This document shows, one piece after another, positions 6,021 to 14,923 of a stretch of 25,781 nt of DNA. The DNA lies in IMG/VR virus record IMGVR_UViG_3300027573_000298, positions 1 to 25,781 of that record. One strand, given 5' to 3'. The DNA is from a virus. The notes beneath the pieces were generated by a model. That model had not been told where the DNA came from. It was given only the letters and a program-made list of their open reading frames with translations, and searched no databases. Position 1 is the stretch's first letter. Each line of letters begins with the position of its first letter. A program made the position numbers and the translations under genes.

Positions 6021-9000
6021 CTACTTCTCACCCGGTATAGCAACGGAACTACGCCCTCCCTTTTTCTTCCGTTTCTGCTGTGCCGTAGTCTCCACTTCCC
6101 TTGCAATACCACGGCCCACGTACGGAACCCGTTGTAATCCCCATCGCCCTACGTCTCGATAGTTACCTCGTAATGTGTTGATGGCGAGTCCACCGATACC
6201 AGCGGCTTCATCAACCGCATAGTTTGTGCCCCGCATCATATTGAATGCAGCTTCGATGGGGTCAGGGTCGTCCCAGTTCTCAGCGATTGAAGTCATGTAA
6301 TCGGTTGGAATACCGAGAGCAAATGCTTGCTCAAGGTTGCCAAGCCCATGTACAATCCCTTCATTCTTTGCGAGCTGAGGGTCTACCTTACCTAACCACT
6401 TCCTTGTAAACGCGAACCTATCGCTAGGGTCAACCGTCTCACTCTGCCCAATGTTGTTCTTATATTCCGTGAAGAAATCTTTATCTTCATCGGTCATACC
6501 CAACATCTGCTGCGCTGAGTTAGTGCCAACCTGCGCACCCGTCTTGACTACTTCTTTCGTATCGCCAATCAATTCACCCAGAGACATACCAATCGCTGCC
6601 AATTTGACAGCTCTAGTAGGATTCTCTTTAATCGCGTCCTTCATCGTCTTCGTAGTCTGGAACGCGGTACGCATGAACGTTTGAGGAATTCTCAGTATGT
6701 CGTTACGTACCCATCCGTGCGGCAAGTTTACGTTTGCCATCGAGCCCTGAGTTAAATCGGCCATGCGAATCATCGCACGTTCGAGTTGGTCTTGACTCAG
6801 TTCAGTTTGCCGAACGAGCTGCTCGGGCGACGTAAAGGTTAAATCTTCAAGTTCTCGTCTCGCCTTCTTGTTTGCAGGATTCCGTTTCAGTTCATCAAAC
6901 AAAATCCGAGCGTATGAATTACCTGTCGCACCGGCGACTCTATTCAAGTAGTTTTGTGTACCCTCAATTCCAAACACCTTGTACAGGAAGTTCTTATCGC
7001 CTAACGTCTCAGCGAATCCACCGCTGAACTGGCGGAACGTCCCTACGTTATTCATGAACTTAGCATCGGGGTCCGTGTTACCCTTGAATGCTTTCAATAA
7101 CGCAGGCCCTGCATCTCTTAGTCTTCCCTTGACTGCGATGGGTAAGACACCGCTGATGTTTGAAATTCCCGCTAGCGAAAGCTGCGATGCTGTAGCCCAT
7201 ATCCTCGCGGCTCCAACTAGCGATTTCTGACGACTCGATACACCTTCAGCTTCGCCTCTGATAGAACGTTGCGCAAGGTTTCTAGCACGTTCGGGGTCTT
7301 CAGCTTTTGCAACGAGCTTGGAAATAGCAGACGTTTCATCCTGCAAGTCTAGCTTTCCATACGCATTCGCTTCCTCAACACGACGAGCTGAATTGCGAAG
7401 ATGGTCAACGAATACGTCCATGTCCTTACGATAACCTGGAACATTCAAGTCGTTGCGCCTGAACTCCTCACCAATCTTTCGTTCGCGACTCGCAGCAATA
7501 TCTTTGATGCGCTTGTTGATTACATCGTCAGGTAAACCTTGCTTCTTCATTGCATCAATCAAGGTCTGGTCTGGCACGCCTTCATATCGATGCGTCCAAT
7601 AGTTTGCGCGCTTCTTCTCAATCAAGCCCGCATTGACCATCTCATCGCCAATCATATCATTGATGGCGCGCATCTTATCGCCAATTTCTCTTACTTCCTC
7701 AGTAGGGTTCGCGTTGTTCCCTTCTAAGTAATCAACAATCTGCTCAAACGTTTTAGGGTCTTTCTTCAGTCGTTCTAAATCTTCAACGACAGGATTGATA
7801 TAGCGATTGAATCGACGCGCCGCATCCGTATTGGTACGTTCAATGAGCTGGCCAATCTCTCTACCCACCGGACCCATGCGTTTGAATTCCTCACGCATCG
7901 CCATCGAGATATCATTCTTAAACTTAGCGATGGCTCCGATTGGCTTTGGTCCTAAGCCCGCTTCATCCCTTAAACGCGCAACAATCCTATTGCGCATTTC
8001 AACGGGAGTATTCGGGTCTTGAACCATCTTCTTGAGCTTACGCATTACATCGGGACCAAGCTGTCGATTCGCCCTATCGATAGCCATTCCCGGGTCGATG
8101 CCATCATTCTTCGTCACGTTCTTAAGAATGTCTTCCATCCATGCGCGATGCGCTTCTTCTTGCTGAATGGAATTCTGATATCGCTCAGGATTCTTAGGTA
8201 CGAAGTCACCACCCGATTCACCCGGAGGCAATACATCTCGTCCACCTGGCGGTACAGTTCCTCCAGCTCCACCCGTACCAGCCGTAGGTTCGACAGGACG
8301 CCCACTTGGAATAGTTTCACCCGTCGATGCGATACCCGGAGGTAATGCACTTGGGTCTACACCTTGCGTTACAGACCTTAACGGCGTACCCGTTGCAGTA
8401 GTTGTTTCAGGAACTAAACCAGCAGGTAACGAATCGTCAGCTGCGCCAGTAATTGATGCAGGCAATGCTTCTTCAACTTGTGCAGCACCGCGCTCACCAA
8501 ACGAAGTTATTCTATTGCCCTTACCAGCTTCGTTCGCAGGGTCAAGAATAATCAAGACTTGATGCGGTGCCTTACCCGTTCGCTTACCACCCGTATGCGT
8601 CATTGCATCGTATCCTAAATCGGATAGCGCATAACGCATATCATGGAACGTCTCAGTCAATTCAGACTTCGAGATGTTCAAGCCTTCGCCCTGCTCAAAT
8701 ACTTCATTCGCAATCGCACGCCAATACGCTTCGGTTGTCGTGCCTTCTGGCAATGCTTTAACTGAGTCCATTTCAAAGCCAATGGATTCTAAGCCTTCTA
8801 CCTGCTTGTCTAATGCTGAGCGCACCTCTGGCGTGATTGGCTTTTCTAAATCGAGAACCTTCTCAACGTTTACCTTAGCTTCATATACCGTTGGTGTCTT
8901 AGTTCGCTTACCTCTCGCCGCAGCATACCCTTCCGATATCTTATCTGCATCGGTAAGATATACACCTGAACCAAACAACCCATCGATTTCAGTACGATAA

Positions 9001-10577
9001 GGGTCAAGCGTTTCAGGCGTTAAGCCCTTTGTGCCTGTCCCATGATACCACGTCTTTTCGTTAATCTTAACGGGGTCGTCACCAACGTGCTCAATAATCT
9101 TGGGAGCAGCTAATGCTTCAGCAGCAACATTCTTACCCGCTTGAACGTTCTCACTCGTCGCTTGAAGTTGTGCGTTAGTAACAGGTGATTCATTCCAAGG
9201 TGCATTAGTTGCGAAATTCTGTAATTTAGCCTGTTCGCTTGGTGTAAGCGGAGGTGGCTGCTGACTATCCGGTAATGCTTCCCATGCATTCGGATTCATC
9301 TCACCTTCTTTAATCGGGCCTAAATCATCCATAGCTACCGCTGGAGCAGTAGGCACGTCGGTTCTAATAGGAACTGGAGCATCATCTGTAATCTGCGAAC
9401 CAATTCCCCTATCGACTGGCCGCGCGCTCATCTGCGTAGGAACGCTAGAGAAGCCCTTACGAATTTCACGCGCAGCGGTGCCTACATCGGGGTCAATGAT
9501 TCCTAGACTCTGAGCAAGACTTAAGTCACGTTCATTTAATTCTAATGCAAACAAACTTGCTTTCGATTTAGTTGTACGCTGTTCAGGAGTAAGGTCTTTT
9601 AACCCTTCAGCAACCCTATCAACAGCGCCCTGTAGCCTAGTTAATGATTCTTGGTCTGCACGTACAGGCCCACCACGTCGAGCCTGTGCCATTAACTCAA
9701 CGTCGCCACCAGACTTAACGGCAAACTTCTCACTTGACTCTAATGCAGGCGTCCAGAATGGATTGTTAGGGTCCGTACCTTTCGGTGCTTTAACTTCTCG
9801 TGAACTAGGCTGAACACCTGTTTCATCGACAGCTTTTGTAGGCGGCGGCATGTCAACCGGCCGGCTTGATAATGGAAGCTTTGCATCAGGGTCGAAGCCC
9901 TTTGCTTTCATCTCAACATCGGCCAGCTCTTGAACCTTACGCTCTGCATCTTTCTTGTACAAGCCCTCAAAGTAATCATAAGGCTTGCCCGATGCACCAT
10001 ACAAACTTGCACCAGCGCCTAACGCATCGAACGCAGCTTTCCCATATCGACCTTGTTTCAGGTCTTCTAAAGTTTCAGCACTCATGCGCGCGCCCTGCGT
10101 AAAGTCTAAACCACGCGCAATATTCTTCACACCCTCAGCCACCTTTGGTGCATACTTTGCAACCTTAGGTCCATACTTAGCTAACAGTTCTGGACCCTGA
10201 TATGCAAACTTTGCAAGCGGAACGGTGCCCAAAGATGCCGCAGTCGTCGCTGCACGGAAAGGTGAACCACCTGCGATATCAGCTATACCATACAATCCAC
10301 GAGTCAACGCAGCTGTAGGATAACCTAATCCAGGTCCTCCACCCCATCCAACTTCTTCCATCTTGGCTAAGTCTGTGTCCTTATACTTTGGGAGCCAAGA
10401 GTAATCGAGCGTCTCATCAAACCATTTCGTCCCGCGCTGAATTAAACCTTCAGTCGCTTTCTTTCCTTTGCGCCCACCCGCGCTTAAATCGTTATAAATA
10501 TCCGATGCCTGCTGGCCATAGCTATCCCCTTCGAGATTGCTAAAACCAAACAAATCCCACATGGAATCTCTAGGCAT
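6021..10577 (-). CDS. Giant polyvalent internal virion protein with ADP-ribosyltransferase-like domain
   Basis: A 1518-residue protein and the last gene of the late operon. The ATG follows the previous stop by two bases, with GAGG upstream. A glycine- and alanine-rich partly hydrophobic region (residues ~85-155) is followed by a long proline-rich, low-complexity stretch. Residues ~505-690 hold a probable ADP-ribosyltransferase fold: WYHGTGTKG with H512, GSGVYLTD with Y540, and a later IILDPAN strand. This resembles the ART domains of phage polyvalent proteins. After another Pro/Gly linker, residues ~820-1110 are charged helices. Residues ~1190-1360 resemble a large polyvalent protein-associated C-terminal domain (LPD38-like), with NSYARILFDELKRN and hydrophobic helices. 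The tail is basic (QKRKKKGGR). Such proteins are usually packaged and injected with the DNA; the ART target is unknown. Confidence 0.75.
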   Translation of the reverse strand: MPRDSMWDLFGFSNLEGDSYGQQASDIYNDLSAGGRKGKKATEGLIQRGTKWFDETLDYSWLPKYKDTDLAKMEEVGWGGGPGLGYPTAALTRGLYGIADIAGGSPFRAATTAASLGTVPLAKFAYQGPELLAKYGPKVAKYAPKVAEGVKNIARGLDFTQGARMSAETLEDLKQGRYGKAAFDALGAGASLYGASGKPYDYFEGLYKKDAERKVQELADVEMKAKGFDPDAKLPLSSRPVDMPPPTKAVDETGVQPSSREVKAPKGTDPNNPFWTPALESSEKFAVKSGGDVELMAQARRGGPVRADQESLTRLQGAVDRVAEGLKDLTPEQRTTKSKASLFALELNERDLSLAQSLGIIDPDVGTAAREIRKGFSSVPTQMSARPVDRGIGSQITDDAPVPIRTDVPTAPAVAMDDLGPIKEGEMNPNAWEALPDSQQPPPLTPSEQAKLQNFATNAPWNESPVTNAQLQATSENVQAGKNVAAEALAAPKIIEHVGDDPVKINEKTWYHGTGTKGLTPETLDPYRTEIDGLFGSGVYLTDADKISEGYAAARGKRTKTPTVYEAKVNVEKVLDLEKPITPEVRSALDKQVEGLESIGFEMDSVKALPEGTTTEAYWRAIANEVFEQGEGLNISKSELTETFHDMRYALSDLGYDAMTHTGGKRTGKAPHQVLIILDPANEAGKGNRITSFGERGAAQVEEALPASITGAADDSLPAGLVPETTTATGTPLRSVTQGVDPSALPPGIASTGETIPSGRPVEPTAGTGGAGGTVPPGGRDVLPPGESGGDFVPKNPERYQNSIQQEEAHRAWMEDILKNVTKNDGIDPGMAIDRANRQLGPDVMRKLKKMVQDPNTPVEMRNRIVARLRDEAGLGPKPIGAIAKFKNDISMAMREEFKRMGPVGREIGQLIERTNTDAARRFNRYINPVVEDLERLKKDPKTFEQIVDYLEGNNANPTEEVREIGDKMRAINDMIGDEMVNAGLIEKKRANYWTHRYEGVPDQTLIDAMKKQGLPDDVINKRIKDIAASRERKIGEEFRRNDLNVPGYRKDMDVFVDHLRNSARRVEEANAYGKLDLQDETSAISKLVAKAEDPERARNLAQRSIRGEAEGVSSRQKSLVGAARIWATASQLSLAGISNISGVLPIAVKGRLRDAGPALLKAFKGNTDPDAKFMNNVGTFRQFSGGFAETLGDKNFLYKVFGIEGTQNYLNRVAGATGNSYARILFDELKRNPANKKARRELEDLTFTSPEQLVRQTELSQDQLERAMIRMADLTQGSMANVNLPHGWVRNDILRIPQTFMRTAFQTTKTMKDAIKENPTRAVKLAAIGMSLGELIGDTKEVVKTGAQVGTNSAQQMLGMTDEDKDFFTEYKNNIGQSETVDPSDRFAFTRKWLGKVDPQLAKNEGIVHGLGNLEQAFALGIPTDYMTSIAENWDDPDPIEAAFNMMRGTNYAVDEAAGIGGLAINTLRGNYRDVGRWGLQRVPYVGRGIAREVETTAQQKRKKKGGRSSVAIPGEK

Positions 10578-10579
10578 GG

Positions 10580-11722
10580 TTATTCATCCTCAGGAAGCAT
10601 CATCGCTCGGGAGCGCGTTCTGAAATCTTTCAAGCGAGATATCAAACCTTCATACGGCATACCGAGTCGAGCGGCTTTAGCTTTTAAGAAATCCTCCTGC
10701 TGTGTAGGAGTCATGTTCTTATATCTATCAGCCACTAACATTCGCGTACCCGATACAGAATACATCTTCGGGTCGTTGAATTCAGGGAATGCTAAGAACA
10801 ACTTCTGTGGCGTACTCGTATCGCCCGGCAGGTTGGGATTGATTGCTGCATCCGTACCCTTATAACTTGCCGAACCCTTTGCCGTCTCCGCAGCGAGTCT
10901 TGCATTCGCTCGTGACGTTTCAGCAGAGAGTTTTGCCCCACCCGATGGAGTATCAAACTGATGAATATCTCGCTCAACATCTTCCCTACGATTATCACGC
11001 TTCTCATCAACCGTGAAATCGCCATTTGGAATAACGGTCGGCAATACTTCAACCTGTCCGCCGCGAATACGACGAGCGACTTGTTTGCCATCAGGACCAT
11101 CTTCAAACGTCCAGCCACGGTCCTTAGCTGCATCGATATCGAGCTGAATCTTCTGTCGTGCAAGCTGTAAAGTTTCGTCAGCACGACGGTCATCAACTGA
11201 ACGAGAATACGCAGCCTCAGCATTGCGATGACGAGCATCAGCAATCTTGACATCGGCTTCGTAACGAGAACCTTTCTTCTGCCACTCGTTCTGAGCCTGC
11301 TGATACGGACGCTCGTTAAGATATTCACCGAGCTTTAACCCTCGGCCAACATCCCTCGATGTATACCCTTCAACACCAGCGGCTATTGAGTTGAACAATT
11401 TATTCCACTTACCGGGCTTGTAATCTTCCTGCTTGGGCTCAGACTTCATGTATTCAGCATACCGCTGCATCGGTGCGTAATCATATTCCGGTGCCTGCCG
11501 ACGGCGCATCGCAACATCTTGCGGCAATGCACTCTGAATCGATGCACCTAATCCAGTAGTCGCACCTGTACCAAAGTCACCGAATCGATTAGACCAATCA
11601 GCTTGGCCAGTCTGACCAAATTGGCCAGCGGGTTGAGCTTGCTGAGGATTCAGAAAATTCCACTGAGACGCTTTGCCACGTCCCCATACATCACCGCCGT
11701 AATCATAATCATCCCAGGCCAT
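10580..11722 (-). CDS. Hypothetical virion-associated protein, 380 aa (ejection-module)
   Basis: I do not recognise this protein. The N-terminus (residues 1-60) is rich in Gly, Gln, Trp and Tyr. The middle (~120-260) is a charged helical region with RYEADVKIADARHRNAEAAY and QKIQLDIDAAKD, likely a coiled coil. The C-terminus is a compact helical end (LKAKAARLGMPYEGLISRL). Its ribosome site GGGAG lies inside the upstream nucleotidyltransferase gene, whose end it overlaps by 14 bases, so the two are coupled. Size, composition and position between two large virion proteins suggest an internal core or ejection protein, comparable in place but not demonstrably homologous to T7 internal proteins. 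Confidence 0.6.
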   Translation of the reverse strand: MAWDDYDYGGDVWGRGKASQWNFLNPQQAQPAGQFGQTGQADWSNRFGDFGTGATTGLGASIQSALPQDVAMRRRQAPEYDYAPMQRYAEYMKSEPKQEDYKPGKWNKLFNSIAAGVEGYTSRDVGRGLKLGEYLNERPYQQAQNEWQKKGSRYEADVKIADARHRNAEAAYSRSVDDRRADETLQLARQKIQLDIDAAKDRGWTFEDGPDGKQVARRIRGGQVEVLPTVIPNGDFTVDEKRDNRREDVERDIHQFDTPSGGAKLSAETSRANARLAAETAKGSASYKGTDAAINPNLPGDTSTPQKLFLAFPEFNDPKMYSVSGTRMLVADRYKNMTPTQQEDFLKAKAARLGMPYEGLISRLKDFRTRSRAMMLPEDE

Positions 11723-12032
11723 TGATAATCTCCCGTACCTTCTTATGCCTTTCGGCTTTCGTAAGGCTAGCTACATTGGGTAATTTAGCAACTTCGTTCC
11801 GGGCATGAATTCTATTAGCTAAGTCCTCAACCAATAGAATATCGTACACGCGCCCTTGATGATATCCCCAGTAATGTGTACCACCCGTATCAGGCGATGG
11901 TACCAATCTAAGTCCCATTGATTCGCAAAGCTCTCGATTCGCGATACATTCCTCACCGAGATAATCCCAATCGGAATCACTACGATGCGTACCGTAGAAC
12001 CGAGAGCCTACGAGATCGAACATAGTTACCAT
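11709..12032 (-). CDS. Minimal nucleotidyltransferase of the DNA polymerase beta superfamily
   Basis: A 107-residue protein. GSRFYGTHRSDSDWDYL (9-25) is the superfamily signature: a GS motif followed by a D-x-D pair (D21, D23). RVYDILLVE carries the third catalytic Asp (D64), so the active site looks complete. The family transfers nucleotides to proteins, RNA or small molecules; the substrate here is unknown. No binding domain is fused to it. The start overlaps the preceding gene's end; an internal ATG at 12023, two bases after that stop, is an alternative and neither has a strong ribosome site. The end overlaps the next gene by 14 bases. It is notable that an intact enzyme of this kind sits inside the ejection-protein operon. 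Confidence 0.75.
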   Translation of the reverse strand: MVTMFDLVGSRFYGTHRSDSDWDYLGEECIANRELCESMGLRLVPSPDTGGTHYWGYHQGRVYDILLVEDLANRIHARNEVAKLPNVASLTKAERHKKVREIINGLG

Positions 12033-14053
12033 TCATACGACGGAGGATTACCATAGCCCGGGTTGTTAAGACCCCAATTGCCACCGCCGCCACCTGGGTC
12101 ATTCGGAACGCCAATGTACGGATTATCACCCATGCCACCGGGAGGATTACCATAACCAGGATTATACGCTCCACCTAAACCGCCGGAAGAGCCATAATCA
12201 TTGATGCCACCACCGGAACCATAACCCGGATTTGCTCCTGCTAAATCCTGTCTAGTTGGTGTACCACCGCCACCAAACATATTACCTAATCCGCTCGCGA
12301 GTCCACTTGCTGTGCCTAACCAATTATTACCACCCGCAGCGTTATTAGCAACATCAGTCTGCAATAGACCTCGATTATTTGCAGCCCACGAATTACCAAG
12401 GTCCATACCGAATCGGTCTCTATCAAGATTCTCATCCATACCGAGTAACATACGCTGCTGATTGGTTGCGTACTGCTGACCCTGCTGCTGCTGTTCACCA
12501 ATCCAACGCTCATTACCCGCTACGAATTGTGCATAGAAACGAGAGTTTGCTTCATCTGCTGCACGTGACGCAGTAGCATTACTCTGCGCTCGTGCAGCTT
12601 CTAATGCTTTCTGAGCCGCAATCTCAGTTAAACCTTTTGCACCAGCGAGCTGACCTTCCTGTCTAAGCTGCTGCGCTTTAGCTTCAGCCGCACTCGCTGC
12701 ACTCTGCGCTGCAATTCGATTCTTTCCGATTGCGTCCGCAAGGTTTGTTTCTAATGTTCCAGCGCCCTGCTTCGAACGAATAAACGCATCGTTAATCGAA
12801 TTCTGCATGTCAGTATTGAGCTGACCTGCAAGCTGCGTAGCGTTTATCTTGTTACCAGCAATATCCTTTTCAAGATTCGCCTGACGCTCTGCAACGTTAG
12901 ACAATCCCTGAATTCTATTCGCACCAACACCTAACTCAAGAACATTGCCAGCCTGCGTACCAGCGGCACGATTCAAACCATACTGTGCTTGAATATCCTT
13001 TTCAGTACTAGCTAAACCTTCGATGCCCCATTTTCTACCAGTACGAACCTGCGAGCCTAAATCAACTTCAGCATCTCGACGTGCAGTAGCTAAATCCTGC
13101 ATGCCACGACGATTCGCTTGACCAGCCGCGGCTAAGAATCCACCACCGCCCCCACCGCCCTGAATGTTTCGAAGCCTATTCGCTTCATCCATCTGCGTTT
13201 TATACGCAGCAGGAATACCGCTAGTAGAACGGTCACGGAAATCTGCACGTTCGGCATCAGACCATCCGCCCGTTTTAGCAAACTCATCAAATCCTGTCCC
13301 ACGCCATCGCTGTAAATCTTCAGCAGAGATTCCACCACCCATCATGAAATCTTGCGTACCGCGAAGCTGCTTTAATCTATCAGCATCGACGCCGCCGGTC
13401 TGACTCCAGGTTCTTAAATTGTCAATGTCTGCATTGATTCGCGCAAGTCTATCTGGGTCATATCCACCCGTCCGACCCATCTCAGTAAGCTGGTCAATTT
13501 GGCCTTGAATCGCAGCCTGCGCCTTTGGGTCAAATTGAAAATCTTTGAGCTTCTGAATTGTTTCGTTGACGGAATCCTTCATTGCCGGGTCAATCGCACC
13601 CGTCTGAGCCATCTTCTCAAGGTCAGTAATCTGGGTGCGCATCTTATCCATCTCGATGCCGCCCGTTTTCCTAAACTCTTCATACGTTTCAGATGGCTTT
13701 GCGTATGGGTCTACAGGTGCAGCGGCTGGAGTTTGCGTACCACCGCCACCTGAATCAGAACCTCCGCCACCGCCAGAACCTGAAGAACCCGCATTCGGGT
13801 CATTCGCACTTCCGCCCTGTACGGCTCCATACAATCCGCGAATGTTTCCAACAACAGTTGGGTCCAATCCGCCAGATGTGCCGGACATTCCCTCTAACGT
13901 ACCCGTTAATGCGGCCCTATCGCGCTTGGATTGTTCATCCCTTTCTCTACGCTTTGCATCCATCTCAGACGTTAACGCACCAAACTGCGTATTAACACGC
14001 GTCTGCTCCGTGTTAACTTCTGACTTTGTTTCTTTCTTATCCGCTTTAGCCAT
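12026..14053 (-). CDS. Large repeat-containing virion protein (internal/ejection candidate)
   Basis: A 675-residue protein. The ATG at 14053 has GAGG eight bases upstream; a TTG at 14059 would be too close to that site. The N-terminus is charged (KKETKSEVN), then there is a Gly/Ser-rich linker (~90-106). Residues ~130-270 hold about seven ~22-residue repeats with the pattern TGGxDxDRL (TGGYDPDRL and TGGVDADRL are the clearest). A poly-Gly run follows, then a long Ala/Gln-rich helical region (~330-540). The C-terminus has three PGYG repeats (NPGYGSGG, NPGYGNPPGG, NPGYGNPPSYEW). There are no membrane segments or enzyme motifs. Composition and position fit an internal core or ejection protein, by comparison of place with the T7 gp14/gp15 region. 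Confidence 0.65.
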   Translation of the reverse strand: MAKADKKETKSEVNTEQTRVNTQFGALTSEMDAKRRERDEQSKRDRAALTGTLEGMSGTSGGLDPTVVGNIRGLYGAVQGGSANDPNAGSSGSGGGGGSDSGGGGTQTPAAAPVDPYAKPSETYEEFRKTGGIEMDKMRTQITDLEKMAQTGAIDPAMKDSVNETIQKLKDFQFDPKAQAAIQGQIDQLTEMGRTGGYDPDRLARINADIDNLRTWSQTGGVDADRLKQLRGTQDFMMGGGISAEDLQRWRGTGFDEFAKTGGWSDAERADFRDRSTSGIPAAYKTQMDEANRLRNIQGGGGGGGFLAAAGQANRRGMQDLATARRDAEVDLGSQVRTGRKWGIEGLASTEKDIQAQYGLNRAAGTQAGNVLELGVGANRIQGLSNVAERQANLEKDIAGNKINATQLAGQLNTDMQNSINDAFIRSKQGAGTLETNLADAIGKNRIAAQSAASAAEAKAQQLRQEGQLAGAKGLTEIAAQKALEAARAQSNATASRAADEANSRFYAQFVAGNERWIGEQQQQGQQYATNQQRMLLGMDENLDRDRFGMDLGNSWAANNRGLLQTDVANNAAGGNNWLGTASGLASGLGNMFGGGGTPTRQDLAGANPGYGSGGGINDYGSSGGLGGAYNPGYGNPPGGMGDNPYIGVPNDPGGGGGNWGLNNPGYGNPPSYEW

Positions 14054-14055
14054 AG

Positions 14056-14460
14056 TCAAATCCTCAGGACTAAGGAAGTACCTCTGGGCAATTCGTGCCC
14101 ATAACGCTTTTGCAGGTATCTAAGGAATTCAGGTTCCTTTACCCACGCGTGAATCTCTGATAATCCCAAGCCCTTTGAATCGAGTATGGCTTGACGCATC
14201 ATTAAGTCGGTGGCCATTATCCTATCGAGCCGCGATATCGTTGGGTCCAATAACATGATAGACTCAACAATAGGATGTAGATGACCAGCGCCCAACATAA
14301 CGCCATTACGGCGAACCACAATAGTACCGAAATCCAACCTTGGTTCCTGCCATTCGAAGTCTCTCTTTTCGTAAATCCCCTTCATCTCAGGAATGTCGCT
14401 CGGTTGAATCCTGGCGGTACTGAGTTCTGTATCGGGAAGTTCCTTCCCATTTATTCGCAT
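14056..14460 (-). CDS. GNAT-like protein of the internal-virion cluster
   Basis: A 134-residue protein. The ATG at 14460 is preceded by a GTG codon at 14463 that could also start it. The order of elements resembles an acetyltransferase fold: a strand DFGTIVVRRNGVMLGAGHLHP (split by a turn), a helix DRIMATDLMMRQAILDSKG, a strand EIHAWV, and a helix EFLRYLQKRYGHELPRG similar to the fold's final helix and aromatic end. The usual coenzyme A-binding Q/R-x-x-G-x-G/A loop is not obvious, so enzymatic activity is doubtful. A GNAT-like protein is also found at the start of the internal-protein gene group in T7-type phages (gp13), which makes a morphogenesis role possible. Its stop overlaps the upstream region of the repeat-protein gene. 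Confidence 0.5.
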   Translation of the reverse strand: MRINGKELPDTELSTARIQPSDIPEMKGIYEKRDFEWQEPRLDFGTIVVRRNGVMLGAGHLHPIVESIMLLDPTISRLDRIMATDLMMRQAILDSKGLGLSEIHAWVKEPEFLRYLQKRYGHELPRGTSLVLRI

Positions 14461-14467
14461 CACGAAC

Positions 14468-14548
14468 TCAAATCAGATGGAAAGCTCTCAGAATGACGAG
14501 CAATACAATGACGAGAATCAGAAGCACGAGGGCTCTTTCAACAGTCAT
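14468..14548 (-). CDS. 26-residue single-pass membrane microprotein
   Basis: A very short frame, MTVERALVLLILVIVLLVIL followed by RAFHLI and a TGA stop. It is preceded by a perfect AAGGAG ribosome site at 14555-14560, six bases before the ATG. The reading is a charged N-terminus (E, R), about 16 hydrophobic residues and a short basic tail, the layout of a single transmembrane helix. It fills the gap between two genes with no spare DNA: its ribosome site overlaps the upstream stop, and its stop lies seven bases before the next start. Short hydrophobic peptides like this can be holin-like, membrane regulators or part of the ejection machinery. No homology is recognised. Confidence 0.6.
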   Translation of the reverse strand: MTVERALVLLILVIVLLVILRAFHLI

Positions 14549-14554
14549 TTCCAT

Positions 14555-14560
14555 CTCCTT
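14555..14560 (-). promoter_or_regulatory. Perfect Shine-Dalgarno for the membrane microprotein
   Basis: On the - strand the site reads AAGGAG. It overlaps the preceding TAA stop and is six bases from the ATG at 14548. Another in-frame ATG touches it directly and would be too close. Confidence 0.65.
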
Positions 14561-14909
14561 AGCTCGGTGTATCGATACCAGCTAACGAATTCCACAACGT
14601 CACAATCTGCGACTGCAAATCAATGTCCGCTGCGGTACATATTGAGGTTTTCGTTGCTTCATCGTAGGTTGTGCTCGCCACGATGTTCACTCCCATAACT
14701 ACCTGCGGTCCCGCTTGAGCCGCAGCAAATGAAGGGCTTTGAACAACCCTCTGAGCATACTCTGCACGCTTAGAATGATATGCTATCGTACCTGCTTCGC
14801 TAAGGATAGTCCCAGCTACGAAACATAACATAGCCTGCACGCGCTCCATGAATCCACCCGGACCGGTATCACGCGTTAAAGCCATTTGCTGTACTGATGT
14901 TTCTGCCAT
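14559..14909 (-). CDS. Hypothetical small virion-cluster protein, 116 aa
   Basis: I do not recognise this protein. Residues 20-50 (FMERVQAMLCFVAGTILSEAGTIAYHSK) are largely hydrophobic and helical but interrupted by charged residues, so this is not a clear membrane segment. Residues 60-116 hold a beta-rich part (PQVVMGVNIVASTTY) and end in LWNSLAGIDTPS. It sits directly after the tail-fibre gene and before the membrane microprotein gene. The position suggests a small structural or assembly protein, which is inference only. Confidence 0.6.
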   Translation of the reverse strand: MAETSVQQMALTRDTGPGGFMERVQAMLCFVAGTILSEAGTIAYHSKRAEYAQRVVQSPSFAAAQAGPQVVMGVNIVASTTYDEATKTSICTAADIDLQSQIVTLWNSLAGIDTPS

Positions 14910-14923
14910 TTTAATTTTCCAAT

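Noticed and set aside
13640-14123. 162-residue + strand frame opposite the repeat protein
   Set aside because: It mirrors the Gly/Pro-rich region on the other strand and has no ribosome site.
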